Origin: Natronorubrum halalkaliphilum
GTDB lineage: Archaea; Halobacteriota; Halobacteria; Halobacteriales; Natrialbaceae
Length of the DNA stretch: 64,000 bases
Reading direction: 5' to 3'
Assembly (NCBI RefSeq): GCF_009834785.1
Contig: NZ_WUYX01000004.1
Span: 1 to 64,000 of the forward strand
Part shown: positions 7,882 to 17,553 of the stretch, piece by piece
Layout: each line of letters begins with the position of its first letter
Position numbering within the stretch: the first letter of the stretch is position 1
Notes under the pieces: model-generated
What the model saw: only the letters and a program-made list of their open reading frames with translations
Database searches by the model: none
What the model was told of the DNA's origin: nothing
Made by a program: the position numbers and the translations under genes

Positions 7882-9555
7882 CTACTCGTCTCGCCGGTCG
7901 CTCTCGCCGGTCTCCTCGAGCGTCTGGGACGCAATCGGGTGGAGCCCCTTTCGGCCGGCGTCGAGTTCTGACAGCCCGCGGACGAGAACGACGAGCAAGA
8001 CGACGCCCAGCGGGAGGAACAAGACGGGCGAAACGCCGAGATAGCCGTAGAGCAGGTAACAGACCACGACGACGGCCATGACGGTCGTGGCATAGTAAAA
8101 CTGCGTGCGCACGTGATCGATCAGATCCGCGCCGGTAAACGTCGACGAGAGCACCGAGGTGTCCGAAATCGGCGAGGTGTGATCGCCGAAGATCGCCCCC
8201 GAGAAGACGGCACCGACGACGACGGGCATGAGTTCGAACGATCCCGTCAGCCCGTATGCGATTTCGATGGCCAGCGGCGTCACGATCCCCATCGTCGCCC
8301 ACGACGACCCCATCGTGAACGCGATGAAGGCCGCGACGAACAGGATGATGACGGGGAAGATTTCGACCGGGACGGTGTCGCCGACAGCACCAGCGACGTA
8401 GTCGCCCGTCTCGAGGGCCGACGCGACGTCGCTGATCCCCCACGCGAGGATGAGGATCGTCACGGCCGTCACCATGAGCTTGAACCCGTCGAGGACGGTA
8501 TCGACGCCGTCACCGGTGTCGAAGAGGTCGTAGACGACGCCGATCGCGATCGCGGCCGCGACCATGGCGAAGGATCCCCAGACCAGCGCGCCGGCAAAGT
8601 CGCCCGCGCCGACGATATCGACGAGCACCTGCACCAGCCCCGCATCGTCCGCGGCGGCTCCGATGGTCGTCGCTTCGCCCGCTTCGGCCTGCTCGCCGAC
8701 CCACGCGTCGTAGCCGGTCCAGAACGCACCCGCCAGCGTGACCGCGATGAGGACGACGACGGGCGCGAAGAACGTTCGCAGCATCGGGCGGTCCTCGATC
8801 GGCTCGCCGAGGTCTTTCTCGACTTCCTGGAGTGGCTGGGCGTCCTCGCGGCTGACCTTGCCGGTCGTCCACGCGCGGTGTTCCGCGTCCAACATCTCGC
8901 CGTAATCCCGTCGCGTGTAGACGATAATACCGACCATCGCAATCGCCAGCAGCGAGTAGGTGTTGTAGGGAATCGACCAGACGAACGTCTCGAACGCCGA
9001 GGGAGACTCGTCTTCGACGCCGAGGTCTTCGTACCCGGCGGCGATCAGCGACAGCTGAAACGCGACCCAACTCGAGAGGCCGATCGTCGCGACGGGGGCA
9101 GCCGTCGAGTCGACGATGTAGGACAGCTTCTCGCGGGAGATCCGCAGCTGATCGGAGATTTCGCGCATCGTGCTTCCGACGATGGCCGTGTTGGCGTAGT
9201 CGTCGAAGAACATCAGCAGTCCCAGGAGCCACGTTGTCAGTCCGACCTTCCGCTGGGTCTCGAGTCGTCCCATCGCCCAGTTGCGAACGGCGATCGCGCC
9301 GCCGAGTCGCCAGATGAGCGCGACGCCCGATCCCAACAGGAGCGTAAACAGGAGGATCTGGACGTGAAAGCCGTCGTCGGCGATGATCGCGCCGACGATC
9401 CAGTCGAACGTCTGTGCGATACCGAGACTCTCGGTGTAGATGATCGCACCCGACCAGATGCCGAGAAACAGCGACAGCATCGGTCGCCGAGTGACGATCG
9501 CGAGGAGGATCGCGAGCAGCGGCGGAACCAACGACAGTGCACCGAATTCGGACAT
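7882..9555 (-). CDS. nhaC: NhaC family Na+/H+ antiporter
   Basis: 557 residues with about 11-12 hydrophobic helices. Family hallmarks are LLGLLMFFDDYANTAIVGS (about residues 115-133, with the paired Asp), DSTAAPVATIGLSSWVAFQ and the symmetrical FMGSSWATMGIVTPLAIEIA region. An inserted soluble loop lies around residues 235-260. It would exchange Na+ for protons or an organic solute at the membrane; related proteins include malate/lactate antiporters, so the cargo is not certain. It follows the VOC gene's start by 48 bp in the same direction but probably has its own promoter. Confidence 0.9.
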   Translation of the reverse strand: MSEFGALSLVPPLLAILLAIVTRRPMLSLFLGIWSGAIIYTESLGIAQTFDWIVGAIIADDGFHVQILLFTLLLGSGVALIWRLGGAIAVRNWAMGRLETQRKVGLTTWLLGLLMFFDDYANTAIVGSTMREISDQLRISREKLSYIVDSTAAPVATIGLSSWVAFQLSLIAAGYEDLGVEDESPSAFETFVWSIPYNTYSLLAIAMVGIIVYTRRDYGEMLDAEHRAWTTGKVSREDAQPLQEVEKDLGEPIEDRPMLRTFFAPVVVLIAVTLAGAFWTGYDAWVGEQAEAGEATTIGAAADDAGLVQVLVDIVGAGDFAGALVWGSFAMVAAAIAIGVVYDLFDTGDGVDTVLDGFKLMVTAVTILILAWGISDVASALETGDYVAGAVGDTVPVEIFPVIILFVAAFIAFTMGSSWATMGIVTPLAIEIAYGLTGSFELMPVVVGAVFSGAIFGDHTSPISDTSVLSSTFTGADLIDHVRTQFYYATTVMAVVVVCYLLYGYLGVSPVLFLPLGVVLLVVLVRGLSELDAGRKGLHPIASQTLEETGESDRRDE

Positions 9556-9646
9556 AGTAGACGAGCCATCGAGCTAGCGAATAACGCTAGTCGATCGGAA
9601 CGGTACACTCTTCCTGATACGTAATTCTGCGGCGGCTGAACGAACA

Positions 9647-9655
9647 GGGGGGGGG
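9647..9655. repeat. Homopolymer run of nine G
   Basis: Nine consecutive G in the intergenic gap between the antiporter start and the GTPase stop. It is non-coding, but it is the longest homopolymer noticed in the window and a useful gauge of indel reliability given the frameshifts elsewhere. Confidence 0.9.
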
Positions 9656-9727
9656 ACAGTCGGTCGAGTCGACTCCGCGTCCGGGCGACGGCAATCGAGG
9701 CCGCCGATCCGCGTGGAACGACGGGAG

Positions 9728-10837
9728 CTACCGACGCAAAATCAGTTTCAGCACGTCCTCGTCCTCGAGAACGTGATCCTTGCCGACCTGCTGTTGGTCG
9801 TGGGTCGCGCTGGAGCCCGTGACGCGGGCGAAGCGGAACCGCTCTTCCATCTCGCCGCCGAGTTTCTCGATGGCTTCACCGACGGTGGTTCCCTCCTCGA
9901 TGACCAGCGGCTCCTCCCAGTCGATGCCGCGACCGGGTTTTTCCATGTAGACGCGGATGAGCCCGAGATTCTCCCAGATGCGATCTTTGAGGACGTCGAG
10001 GCCCTTCTCCTGTTCGGCGCTGATGAAGGTGACCTCCTCGGGGTCGAGATTTCGCTCGCGAAGTTGTTCGTCAACCTGCTCCTTGTAGTCGGGTTCGATC
10101 AGATCGACCTTGTTCACGCACGTGATCGACGGGATGTACTCGCGGTTTTCCATCAGGCCGTCGATCAGCCGGTCGATGGTGACCGTCTCCTGTAAGTTCA
10201 GATCGGCGTTGACGTAGCCCTGATCGCGAAGCACGTCCGAAATCGTCTCCTCGTCTAACTCCTGTTCCGCACTCGAGGTGATCTTGATGCCGTCTTTGAT
10301 CTTCGGACGGACCGTGACCCGCGGCGGTTCCTGATCGACGCGGATATTGATGTCGTACAGCTCCTCTTGGAGGCGCTCGTACTGGTCGATCTCGAATACC
10401 GACAGCATGAAGATGATCAGGTCGGCGTTGCGGACCACCGCGAGCACCTGCTGCCCGTCGCCTTTCCCCGACGCCGCGCCCTCGATGAGCCCGGGGACGT
10501 CCAGCAGCTGGATGTTCGCTCCGCGATGGTTGAGCATGCCTGGGTTGACGTCCAGCGTCGTGAACTCGTAGGAGCCGGTCTCGCTCTCGGCGTTGGTCAA
10601 CGAATTCAGCAGCGACGACTTGCCGACGCTGGGAAACCCGACCAGCGCAACCGTCGCGTCCCCGTGTTTCTCGACGGAGTAGCCGGTGCCGCCGCCCGAC
10701 GAACTCTGGTTCTCGAGTTTCTCTTTTTTCTCCGCAAGCTTCGACTTCAGCCGGCCAATGTGGGCCTCCGTCGACTTGTTGTAGGGCGTATTCGCAATTT
10801 CGTCTTCGATCTCTTCGATCTCCTCCTCGAGCCCCAT
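9728..10837 (-). CDS. DRG-family GTP-binding protein (OBG/HflX-like, TGS domain)
   Basis: 369 residues. The N-terminal helical segment (EEIEEIEDEIANTPYNK, rich in Lys/Glu to residue 45) is the DRG coiled region. G1 is GFPSVGKSS (67-75), G3 is LDVPGLIEGA, G4 is VNKVDL. A C-terminal TGS domain (about 295-369) begins with IRVYMEKPG. DRG proteins are conserved in archaea and eukaryotes and associate with ribosomes. ATG 10837 was chosen because the coiled region starts there; the upstream extension is Cys/Arg-rich and atypical. Confidence 0.93.
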   Translation of the reverse strand: MGLEEEIEEIEDEIANTPYNKSTEAHIGRLKSKLAEKKEKLENQSSSGGGTGYSVEKHGDATVALVGFPSVGKSSLLNSLTNAESETGSYEFTTLDVNPGMLNHRGANIQLLDVPGLIEGAASGKGDGQQVLAVVRNADLIIFMLSVFEIDQYERLQEELYDINIRVDQEPPRVTVRPKIKDGIKITSSAEQELDEETISDVLRDQGYVNADLNLQETVTIDRLIDGLMENREYIPSITCVNKVDLIEPDYKEQVDEQLRERNLDPEEVTFISAEQEKGLDVLKDRIWENLGLIRVYMEKPGRGIDWEEPLVIEEGTTVGEAIEKLGGEMEERFRFARVTGSSATHDQQQVGKDHVLEDEDVLKLILRR

Positions 10838-10999
10838 TTGTCTGTACCCAACCGCCCACGCCGAAAAACACTTTCGAGACGCACGGCAAGTGGGATCCTT
10901 CGTCGTGGTTCGCATCGGCTCGCGAGCGGCGGCTCCGAACGGTTGAGGCGAGCGCAGATGAAAAATGGCTTCGGAAGAGAGTGTAAAACGAGGGCGGTA

Positions 11000-13882
11000 C
11001 TATCGTATCTCCCCGTAACTTCTGACCAACTCTCCCGCAACGTACCGTCGCTGTTCGAATCCGAGGGCGTTGCAGATCAGGGTGTGGCCCATGAACGACA
11101 CCGCGTAGTCGCCCATGCCGAACGGATGAAGCTCGGTCTGTTGGGCCGGCGGCAGGACGGAGCCGAGGACGTTGATCTCGCTGTCGCCAGCGGCGAGCCG
11201 CCCGGCGCCGACGCCCTCGCCACCGATCGTTCCGGCGACTTCACCGTCAGCCGTCTCGAAGGCGTCCTCGTCGACGACCGTCGCCGGCTGGTCGACGCCG
11301 GTCGTGTAGCCGAGCTGTGACCCCTTCCACATCTCCTGTTGCCGGGGACGGATCCCCGCGAGGAAGTCGTGGTCGAAGTCGCGGTCCTCGAGGTTGGCGA
11401 ACTGAACCTCGATGTCGTCGACGTCCTCGGTGTCGATGTCGGCGGCGTCGCCGACGTCGAGAACCCCGAGGAGGTTGACGCCCCCGTCGGTCAACACCAG
11501 GTCGCCGCCGGCCTCGACGAACTCTTCGATGGCCGAGATGTATCGAGAATCGTCGATGCCGTCGTCGTGAGAGACGACCAGCTTATCGTAGTGGCGCTGC
11601 CCGGAATTACCTCGGAGCAGTCGCCCGCGGCTGACGTGGTGGACGCTCATTTCGTCCATCGCGCCGTCTTCGACGTACGGCTCGAGGTCGGCGAAGAACT
11701 GCATCGGGTTGACCTCGTACTCGGTCTGTTCGTACCCCAGGGTCTCTTCGGGGTCGGGGATCCCTTCGGACTCGAGGAGGGTCAACTGGACGTCGACGTC
11801 GGCGTCGGCGTCGGAATCGACCTCGACGCTCCAGTCGCCAGCTTCGGGACGTTGGACGAACCAGTCCTCGAAGTCGGTGCTGCGGACGTCCCGCTCCGCG
11901 AGGTCGACCTCGCGGACGACGTTCCCGCCGGGATTGACGAGTCGGGCCGTCCCCTGGCTGGCGCTTTCGAGTCCCTGGAAGTGGACGAACAACGAGTGTC
12001 CGGACTCGCTGGCGTGCGCGTGGACGTGCCCCCGACCGGGCTGGACGGTCTCGTGGTGCCGACTGACTTGCGTTCCACCCGCTCCGGGACCGCCCGCGTG
12101 GGCCGGCGGGCCGCCCGCGTGGCCCTTACGGGGACCGCGTTCCGGCTCCGGTGTGTGTGGAAGGTCCCCGGACGAGCGCGTCAGCGTCTCGGTGGAGACG
12201 TAGGCGGTGTCCTGGCCCTCGGTCGCCACGGTCGCCTCGGTCTCCGCGGCGGTCATTCGGGCGTACTCGCGCATCGACAGGCGGTAGGCCGTCTCGTAGT
12301 GACGCGACCAGTAGGGCTTCCACTGTTTGATGGCTGACCCGAAGTGATTCGAGATAATGACCTCGGGAGCGACGGTGACCGCGCCGAGCCCGCCGAACTC
12401 TTCGGGCTGGCCGGCCCAACCCAGGAACGCGCCGGTCACCTGGTAGGAGAGCGAATCGTAGATCGTCCCCCAGTCGAGCAGGCCCTCGTAGCTGTCGCCT
12501 TCGGGCAGGAACGGGGCTCCGTACTCGGTTTCACCAGCCGCCATGATGTCGGATGCCAGCGGTTCGTTCTCGATCGAACCCCACTCGTCGGCCATCGCCT
12601 CGCCGATCTGGATGCTCACCTCGTCCAAGTCGTGGGTCTTGTCGTGGGTGAACGGGGCGTTCGTCTCGAGGTTGAACACCATGTGGTCGGCGGTGTACAT
12701 CCCGTGGTAGTCACAGAGGAATTCCACGTTGTCGTAGTCGCGGAAGTGCTCGACGATGGCCAGCGAGTCAGGGACCATCTCGTGGTACCCCCGACCCTCG
12801 GGATCGCCGGGACGCACGTCAGGCGTATCCTCGGGTTCGGCGGGCCAGAATGACGGGTCCGTCCAGCCCATGGTCGGGTACTGTCGATTCGTGTCGAGAC
12901 CCGACGCGTTCCCTCGCTGGAAGTTCCAGTCGTGACCCCCGACCCACGGGATCTCGGTCTCGGGCTTCCGTGAGACCCATCCGTCCGGGTTCGTGAACAG
13001 GAAGAGGAGGACGACGTCGTCGAGTAGTTCCTCGAAGTCGGAGGCCTCGCCGTAGGCGATGTCCTCGATGATCCGACAGCCGGCCTCAGTGCCGGCTCGC
13101 TCGTCGCCGTGGATGTTGAGCGAGTAGACGACCTTCTCCTTCTCGGCGAACGACGCCTCGTCGTCGACGTCGTTCGTGACCTCGGCGACGTAGACGTCGC
13201 TCGGGTCGGGGTTCACTTCGGTAAACTGGTTATTCCAGCCGGGAGACTCCCCGATCGAGTAGAAGTCGATCCGGTCGGGTGCGACCGCTTCTTCCAGGTA
13301 CCTGATGCCCTGGACGGACTCCTCGAACGAGAGCCAGTCGCGAGACTCCTCGACGGGCGGGAAGACGCCGTCGGCGTAGGGGTCCTCCAGGTGCCACCAC
13401 GGATTGGCCCCCATGGAGTAAGCGGCCTCCTCGATGTCGTCCCCGAACTCCTCGAGGACCGACTCGAGTTCCTCGGCGTCGAGACGGGCGTGGGCCGCCG
13501 GCGTCGGCTCGCTTCGAGTCACGGCCGTCGGCGGGGCGGTCTGGTCGTCGACGTCCCAATCGGGTTCAGTGTACTCCGCTTCGAAGTCCGTCGGAACGCC
13601 GTCCTCAAATTTGATGACGAGTGGTGTCTCGTACTCATCCGGAGTTGCGTTGACGACGAAGGCGGCCCTCTCCGTCAGCACATCGTGCTCGGCAGTAGCC
13701 GATACCGTACTCGGCAGCGCGAGTGCCGCACCGGTTGCCGCCGCAACGCTCAAGAAGGTGCGCCGTCCGACGCTACCGCCGTCGAATGCGCTTTCGTCGA
13801 GTTCCGCGGCTTCTTCGTGGGTGTAGCGTTCCTGATCGTCGTCCCGTATCGCTCGGTCGGAATTGTCTTGTTCAGTGCTCAT
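11000..13882 (-). CDS. Tat-exported M14 zinc carboxypeptidase with extra C-terminal domains
   Basis: 960 residues, far longer than a bare M14 peptidase (about 300). Twin-arginine signal GRRTFLSVAAATGAALALP at about 39-58 directs folded export. The peptidase domain (about 190-560) carries the zinc pair in IHGDERAG (His258 and Glu261 by position) and a later ligand in FLCDYHGMY. A His/Gly/Ala-rich linker follows, then a jelly-roll-like segment and a C-terminal part with LVVSHDDGIDDS and GGDLVLTDGGVNLLG, which resembles a class-I glutamine-amidotransferase-like (ThuA-type) fold. It would degrade peptides outside the cell. An AT-rich island lies upstream. Confidence 0.9.
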   Translation of the reverse strand: MSTEQDNSDRAIRDDDQERYTHEEAAELDESAFDGGSVGRRTFLSVAAATGAALALPSTVSATAEHDVLTERAAFVVNATPDEYETPLVIKFEDGVPTDFEAEYTEPDWDVDDQTAPPTAVTRSEPTPAAHARLDAEELESVLEEFGDDIEEAAYSMGANPWWHLEDPYADGVFPPVEESRDWLSFEESVQGIRYLEEAVAPDRIDFYSIGESPGWNNQFTEVNPDPSDVYVAEVTNDVDDEASFAEKEKVVYSLNIHGDERAGTEAGCRIIEDIAYGEASDFEELLDDVVLLFLFTNPDGWVSRKPETEIPWVGGHDWNFQRGNASGLDTNRQYPTMGWTDPSFWPAEPEDTPDVRPGDPEGRGYHEMVPDSLAIVEHFRDYDNVEFLCDYHGMYTADHMVFNLETNAPFTHDKTHDLDEVSIQIGEAMADEWGSIENEPLASDIMAAGETEYGAPFLPEGDSYEGLLDWGTIYDSLSYQVTGAFLGWAGQPEEFGGLGAVTVAPEVIISNHFGSAIKQWKPYWSRHYETAYRLSMREYARMTAAETEATVATEGQDTAYVSTETLTRSSGDLPHTPEPERGPRKGHAGGPPAHAGGPGAGGTQVSRHHETVQPGRGHVHAHASESGHSLFVHFQGLESASQGTARLVNPGGNVVREVDLAERDVRSTDFEDWFVQRPEAGDWSVEVDSDADADVDVQLTLLESEGIPDPEETLGYEQTEYEVNPMQFFADLEPYVEDGAMDEMSVHHVSRGRLLRGNSGQRHYDKLVVSHDDGIDDSRYISAIEEFVEAGGDLVLTDGGVNLLGVLDVGDAADIDTEDVDDIEVQFANLEDRDFDHDFLAGIRPRQQEMWKGSQLGYTTGVDQPATVVDEDAFETADGEVAGTIGGEGVGAGRLAAGDSEINVLGSVLPPAQQTELHPFGMGDYAVSFMGHTLICNALGFEQRRYVAGELVRSYGEIR

Positions 13883-14271
13883 GTTTCACTTGGTAACTCT
13901 CCGCACAGTCGGCTATCACAGAGTATTATAATATCATGACTATCTCTTTCAGATTAACGTGTCTGACGCAATACTTATTGGAAATAAATAACTACATCAA
14001 AGAATGGAGCCATCGAATATGATGATGTTACAACAAGTTATCCAAAGAGAATGATAATGAATATATCATTTAATAGGTTTCAGTATTGAGTAATTAGCCT
14101 GTTGCCGATACTCATCCAACCGTATCACTGGTGAGATATTCACTAAACCTACTTTTTCGGAAAAACGCTCGCTCGAGAACCGTCCCCCGAGCGATGGTAC
14201 CGCTTGTTACGATTACCATTCGCAACGGTTTTCGACACGCATAAACGACACGCACGTCATCAATCGAAACG
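13883..14271. other. AT-rich intergenic island
   Basis: From about 13915 to 14110 the sequence is only about one third G+C by eye, against well over 60 percent elsewhere. It has runs such as ATTATAATATCATG and GAATATATCATTTAATAGG. No reading frame of note and no transposon ends are visible. It lies between the starts of the divergently transcribed M14 peptidase and the small gene at 14272, so it can hold both promoters. Confidence 0.75.
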
Positions 14272-14475
14272 ATGCCAGACGCGACGCGGCTGCGCGATAG
14301 CACGCAGCTCGTGCTTCCGCGAGAGACCCTCGAGGAACTCGAGCCGCCGCTGGACGAGGAGTTTACCCTGACCGTCGTCCCCGAAGGCGAGAAGTACTAC
14401 CGGATCATCGGTAGCCCCGTCGAGATCAAAGCGGCAAGCGAGTTTCTTGCTCGCCGCGGGATCAGTATCCAGTGA
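14272..14475 (+). CDS. Small conserved-looking hypothetical protein
   Basis: 67 residues, acidic, with a compact beta-rich pattern (STQLVLPRETLEELEPPLDE, EFTLTVVPEGEKYYRIIGS) and a C-terminal helix VEIKAASEFLARRGI. Codon use matches neighbouring genes. I do not recognise a family; the layout resembles small haloarchaeal regulatory or RNA-binding proteins, but nothing proves it. It converges with tiaS (67 bp apart). Confidence 0.65.
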   Translation: MPDATRLRDSTQLVLPRETLEELEPPLDEEFTLTVVPEGEKYYRIIGSPVEIKAASEFLARRGISIQ

Positions 14476-14542
14476 GTTAAACGGCGATGGACACCGGGTT
14501 TCGCGACGACTGTGCACTCGGTGTCTCCCATTCGCCCGAGAG

Positions 14543-15856
14543 CTACCGCTCGGGATGTACTGACGCGTCGAACCCGCCGCGAACCAGCGGCTTTGCGATG
14601 TGTCTTCGCGCACACGGGGGCACCTCGTACCAGCCCGCTTCCAGATCGCGCTCGAGATCGCGCGCTACTTTTCCGTCCGCGCTCGTCCCACAGTCCCGAC
14701 AGCGATACCCCTGATTCCGACCGGCGCTCTCCATCGTTCGCTCGCAGTCGGGACAGGTCGGCGTCACGTATTCGCTCGTGACGAGGTCGCGGACCGCGAA
14801 CTTCTCGAGTTTGAGCGTTCCGCGAGAGACCTCGCCGCAGGCGGTAATTCGATCTCCGACTCGGAGCGCTCGAACGCGGTCGCGAAAGCGTTTGGTCGGT
14901 TCGAAGGCGGCACACTCGAGGCGCGATTCGGGCCGCATTCCGGCTTCGCGGTTGTTCTCGCCCCCGTCGTCACGCTCCGCCTCGAGTTCGACGAATACGT
15001 GCCCGCCTCGCCGCGTCTCGGGGTCGCTCGCCACCCGTCCCGAAACGCGATAGGCGTAGCCGTCCGCGATCGACTCGAGGGTACCATCCTGCAGATGGAT
15101 ATCCGTCCCCTGGTTGGTCACGAACAGCCGGCTCGAGGCGACGGGTTCGCTCTCGATCCGCTCCGCCACGCGTCGAACGGCGTCGGGATTGTCGCCGCGG
15201 ATCCCGTACAGGATCGGGCCGGGGGTGTGGGGCACGCAGACGGTCTCGTCCTCGCCGCGGTCGACCGTATCCCACACGTCCGGATACCCCCAGTCGGCCG
15301 CAGCGAAGACGCTCTCGCGGTCGACGTCGCGCGGGGTCCCCCACCGGCTCGAGTCGCGATAGGAGATGTATTCGTAGGTCCACTCGGGGAGTGCACGCCA
15401 GCTGCCGACGGCGGCCAGCGCTCCGATCCGCCCGCGGCCGTTACCGGTGTGCCAGGAGCGGTAGCCGTGGCGCTCGAGCAGAGCCGCGGCGTCGTCGATC
15501 GCGAGGTGTTCGCGGATCGCTCGCGTGGCGAACGTACGCACGTCGTCGGGCGTTTCGTCGAGGTCGGTCTCGGTCACGACGAGCCCCGGGTGGGTCCGCT
15601 CGTCGGCGGTTTCCGCGAGCGACTCGAGGCGGTCGCGGGCGACGGCGAACGCCGTCTCCGGCTCGGCGTCGGTGTGGATCGCGAGCGCGGCGTTCCCCCG
15701 GGTCTTGTACTCGACGGCCGGGTTGAGTCGGACGAGGAGCAGTCGTGTGACCGAACTCCCCTCTCGGCGCAGTCGCTCGGCGATCCGCGCGGCGACGTAG
15801 GTCGTACACATTCCGCGTTCGCGGGAGTCCGTATCGTCGATCCCGACGACAGTCAT
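14543..15856 (-). CDS. tiaS: tRNA(Ile2) 2-agmatinylcytidine synthetase TiaS
   Basis: 437 residues. Family layout is clear: an N-terminal catalytic region starting MTVVGIDDTDSRERGMCTTY, a middle region with the SRWGTPRDVD segment, an OB-fold (YRVSGRVASDPETR onward), and a C-terminal zinc ribbon with two Cys pairs (CPDC and CRDC). TiaS attaches agmatine to C34 of tRNA-Ile2 so that it reads AUA; it is archaea-specific and normally essential. ATG 15856 is used because family members start at this motif, though an in-frame ATG seven codons upstream is possible. Confidence 0.93.
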   Translation of the reverse strand: MTVVGIDDTDSRERGMCTTYVAARIAERLRREGSSVTRLLLVRLNPAVEYKTRGNAALAIHTDAEPETAFAVARDRLESLAETADERTHPGLVVTETDLDETPDDVRTFATRAIREHLAIDDAAALLERHGYRSWHTGNGRGRIGALAAVGSWRALPEWTYEYISYRDSSRWGTPRDVDRESVFAAADWGYPDVWDTVDRGEDETVCVPHTPGPILYGIRGDNPDAVRRVAERIESEPVASSRLFVTNQGTDIHLQDGTLESIADGYAYRVSGRVASDPETRRGGHVFVELEAERDDGGENNREAGMRPESRLECAAFEPTKRFRDRVRALRVGDRITACGEVSRGTLKLEKFAVRDLVTSEYVTPTCPDCERTMESAGRNQGYRCRDCGTSADGKVARDLERDLEAGWYEVPPCARRHIAKPLVRGGFDASVHPER

Positions 15857-16046
15857 CGGCCGCCTTTGGGCCGGCACCGAGTAACCCCTTTCGGACGGTA
15901 ACCGATCCGTACCACCGGCACGGATCGAAACGGAGAATCACTCGACACGAGCCATATTTCCTACCGGACGGGAAAACCAGTATAAAAGTATACCCCCGGT
16001 ACAGTAGCGAACCGCGTCACGGCACCCGGATATCCCGGGGAAAACG

Positions 16047-16054
16047 TCTTATAC
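16047..16054 (+). promoter_or_regulatory. TATA-like box of the COG1395 regulator gene
   Basis: TCTTATAC centred 26 nt before the ATG at 16077, giving a leaderless transcript. A second TATA-like run (AGTATAAAAGTATA) lies near 15979-15992 and could serve the divergent tiaS gene or an upstream start. Confidence 0.55.
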
Positions 16055-16076
16055 GAGGAATAGCTTACATCCCCCT

Positions 16077-17048
16077 ATGTCCCGCTCCGCACTGGTCGGC
16101 AACGTGACCGCGATGTTAGAGGACGCGGGCTTCGTGGTAAGCGACCGGTGTGCGATCCGGCCGAAGAGTTTCGACATCGCAGCCCGCCGCGGTGAAGACC
16201 TGATTCTGGTGAAGATTCTCGGCAACATCGACGCGTTCAACGAGGCAACGGGCCACGAGATGCGTCGTCTGGGGACCTACCTCAACGCGACGCCGCTCGT
16301 CATCGGCCTGCGTAGTCGCGACGAGGACCTCAAGCCCGACGTCGTCTACTTCCGACACGGCGTCCCCGTGTTCAGTCCCGATACGGCGTACAACCTGTTC
16401 ATCGAAGACGTCCCGCCGCTGATTTACGCCGCACCCGGCGGCCTCTACGTCAACATCGACGGCGACCTGCTCGCCGACGAACGCGAGGACAGAGACTGGA
16501 GTCTCGGCCAACTGGCCAGCGAACTCGGCGTCTCCCGACGGACCGTCTCGAAGTACGAAGACGGGATGAACGCCTCCGTCGAAATCGCGATGGCGCTTCA
16601 GGAACTGTTCGACGCGCCGCTGACGAGCCCAGTCGACGTCCTCGAGGGAGCCGACGAAGTCCACGAGACCGACGCGACGCCCGACGATCCCGAGGCAGAT
16701 CCGGACGACGAACAGGTCGTCGCCGTCCTCACTCGAGCCGGCTACAACGTCCACCCGACGCTTCGGTCGCCGTTCAAGGCCGTCAGCCGCGACGATGAGG
16801 ACGACGACGAAGACGTCGTGCTCACCGGCCACTCCGAGTTCACGAAGGCCGCCGAGAAACGCGCCCGAATCATGAGTTCGATCGGCCACGTCACCCACAC
16901 GCAGTCGGTCTACGTCGTCGACCGCGCGAAACAGGAGTCCGTCGACGGCACGGCACTGGTCGAACGCGACGAACTCGCGGAACTCGGCGACGCCGCAGAA
17001 CTCCGGAAGGTTATCCGGGAGCGCGCCGAACGCGAAGAAGCGGCCTGA
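16077..17048 (+). CDS. Archaeal HTH-type transcriptional regulator (COG1395 family)
   Basis: 323 residues. The N-terminal domain (1-115) has the [21 protein letters not shown]-type strand pattern of a nuclease-like fold. A Cro/C1-type helix-turn-helix follows at about 140-175 ([24 protein letters not shown]), then an acidic linker and a C-terminal domain repeating the first fold. This order matches the putative HTH regulator family conserved across Euryarchaeota. Target genes are unknown. It is divergent from tiaS. Confidence 0.88.
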   Translation: MSRSALVGNVTAMLEDAGFVVSDRCAIRPKSFDIAARRGEDLILVKILGNIDAFNEATGHEMRRLGTYLNATPLVIGLRSRDEDLKPDVVYFRHGVPVFSPDTAYNLFIEDVPPLIYAAPGGLYVNIDGDLLADEREDRDWSLGQLASELGVSRRTVSKYEDGMNASVEIAMALQELFDAPLTSPVDVLEGADEVHETDATPDDPEADPDDEQVVAVLTRAGYNVHPTLRSPFKAVSRDDEDDDEDVVLTGHSEFTKAAEKRARIMSSIGHVTHTQSVYVVDRAKQESVDGTALVERDELAELGDAAELRKVIRERAEREEAA

Positions 17049-17199
17049 ACGAGACGACACCTCGGATTCGAACTCGTCAGTAGCCGCGGTGGACTCGTCG
17101 CGCCCAGCCTGCAGTTCTCGATAGTCAACAGCGACTCGAGAGCATCGACTCGAGACGGTCAGAAAGAGGCTCGAACGGGACGACAAAACAAATGCCGAT

Positions 17200-17445
17200 T
17201 CAGGCGTACGTTTCCTCGAGATACTCGACGATATCGTCGCTTTCGGACATCCCTTCCACGCCCTGGGACTCGTCGGTGATGACGGGGACGCCGGTCTGTC
17301 CGCTTACGTTCTCCACTTCCGTCCGCTCGTCGTGTGACCGGGGAACTTCGATGATGTCGTACTCGAGGTCCAGGTCGTCGAGTTTCGTGCGGACTTTCGC
17401 GCAGTACGGACAGCCGGGGAGTTCGTACATCGTGATGTCAGCCAT
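17200..17445 (-). CDS. Glutaredoxin-like protein
   Basis: 81 residues. MYELPGCPYCAKVRTKLDDL carries the CPYC dithiol (Cys12/Cys15), TGVPVITDES is the cis-proline loop, and SESDDIVEYLEETYA is the terminal helix, also typical of GST N-terminal domains. It would be a cytoplasmic thiol-disulfide exchange protein. Haloarchaea use gamma-glutamylcysteine rather than glutathione, so the partner thiol may differ from that of bacterial glutaredoxins. Confidence 0.92.
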   Translation of the reverse strand: MADITMYELPGCPYCAKVRTKLDDLDLEYDIIEVPRSHDERTEVENVSGQTGVPVITDESQGVEGMSESDDIVEYLEETYA

Positions 17446-17553
17446 GGGCGAGGATAGTCGACTGAGGCCTAAGAGGCCACCGGTCGGCCCCTCGATTGCC
17501 GGAATCGAGAACGCAGCCGGAACCGGCCTCGGAGCGCCGAGGGAGCGGACCGA

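Noticed and set aside
8113-9624. Long Arg/Asp-rich frame opposite the NhaC antiporter
   Set aside because: Antisense shadow of hydrophobic codons, with no plausible fold.
9614-9634. CTGATACGTAATTCTGCGG near the antiporter start as another palindromic element
   Set aside because: Only the first seven bases match the element terminus, the second arm is absent, and it lies at a 5' end rather than at a stop codon.
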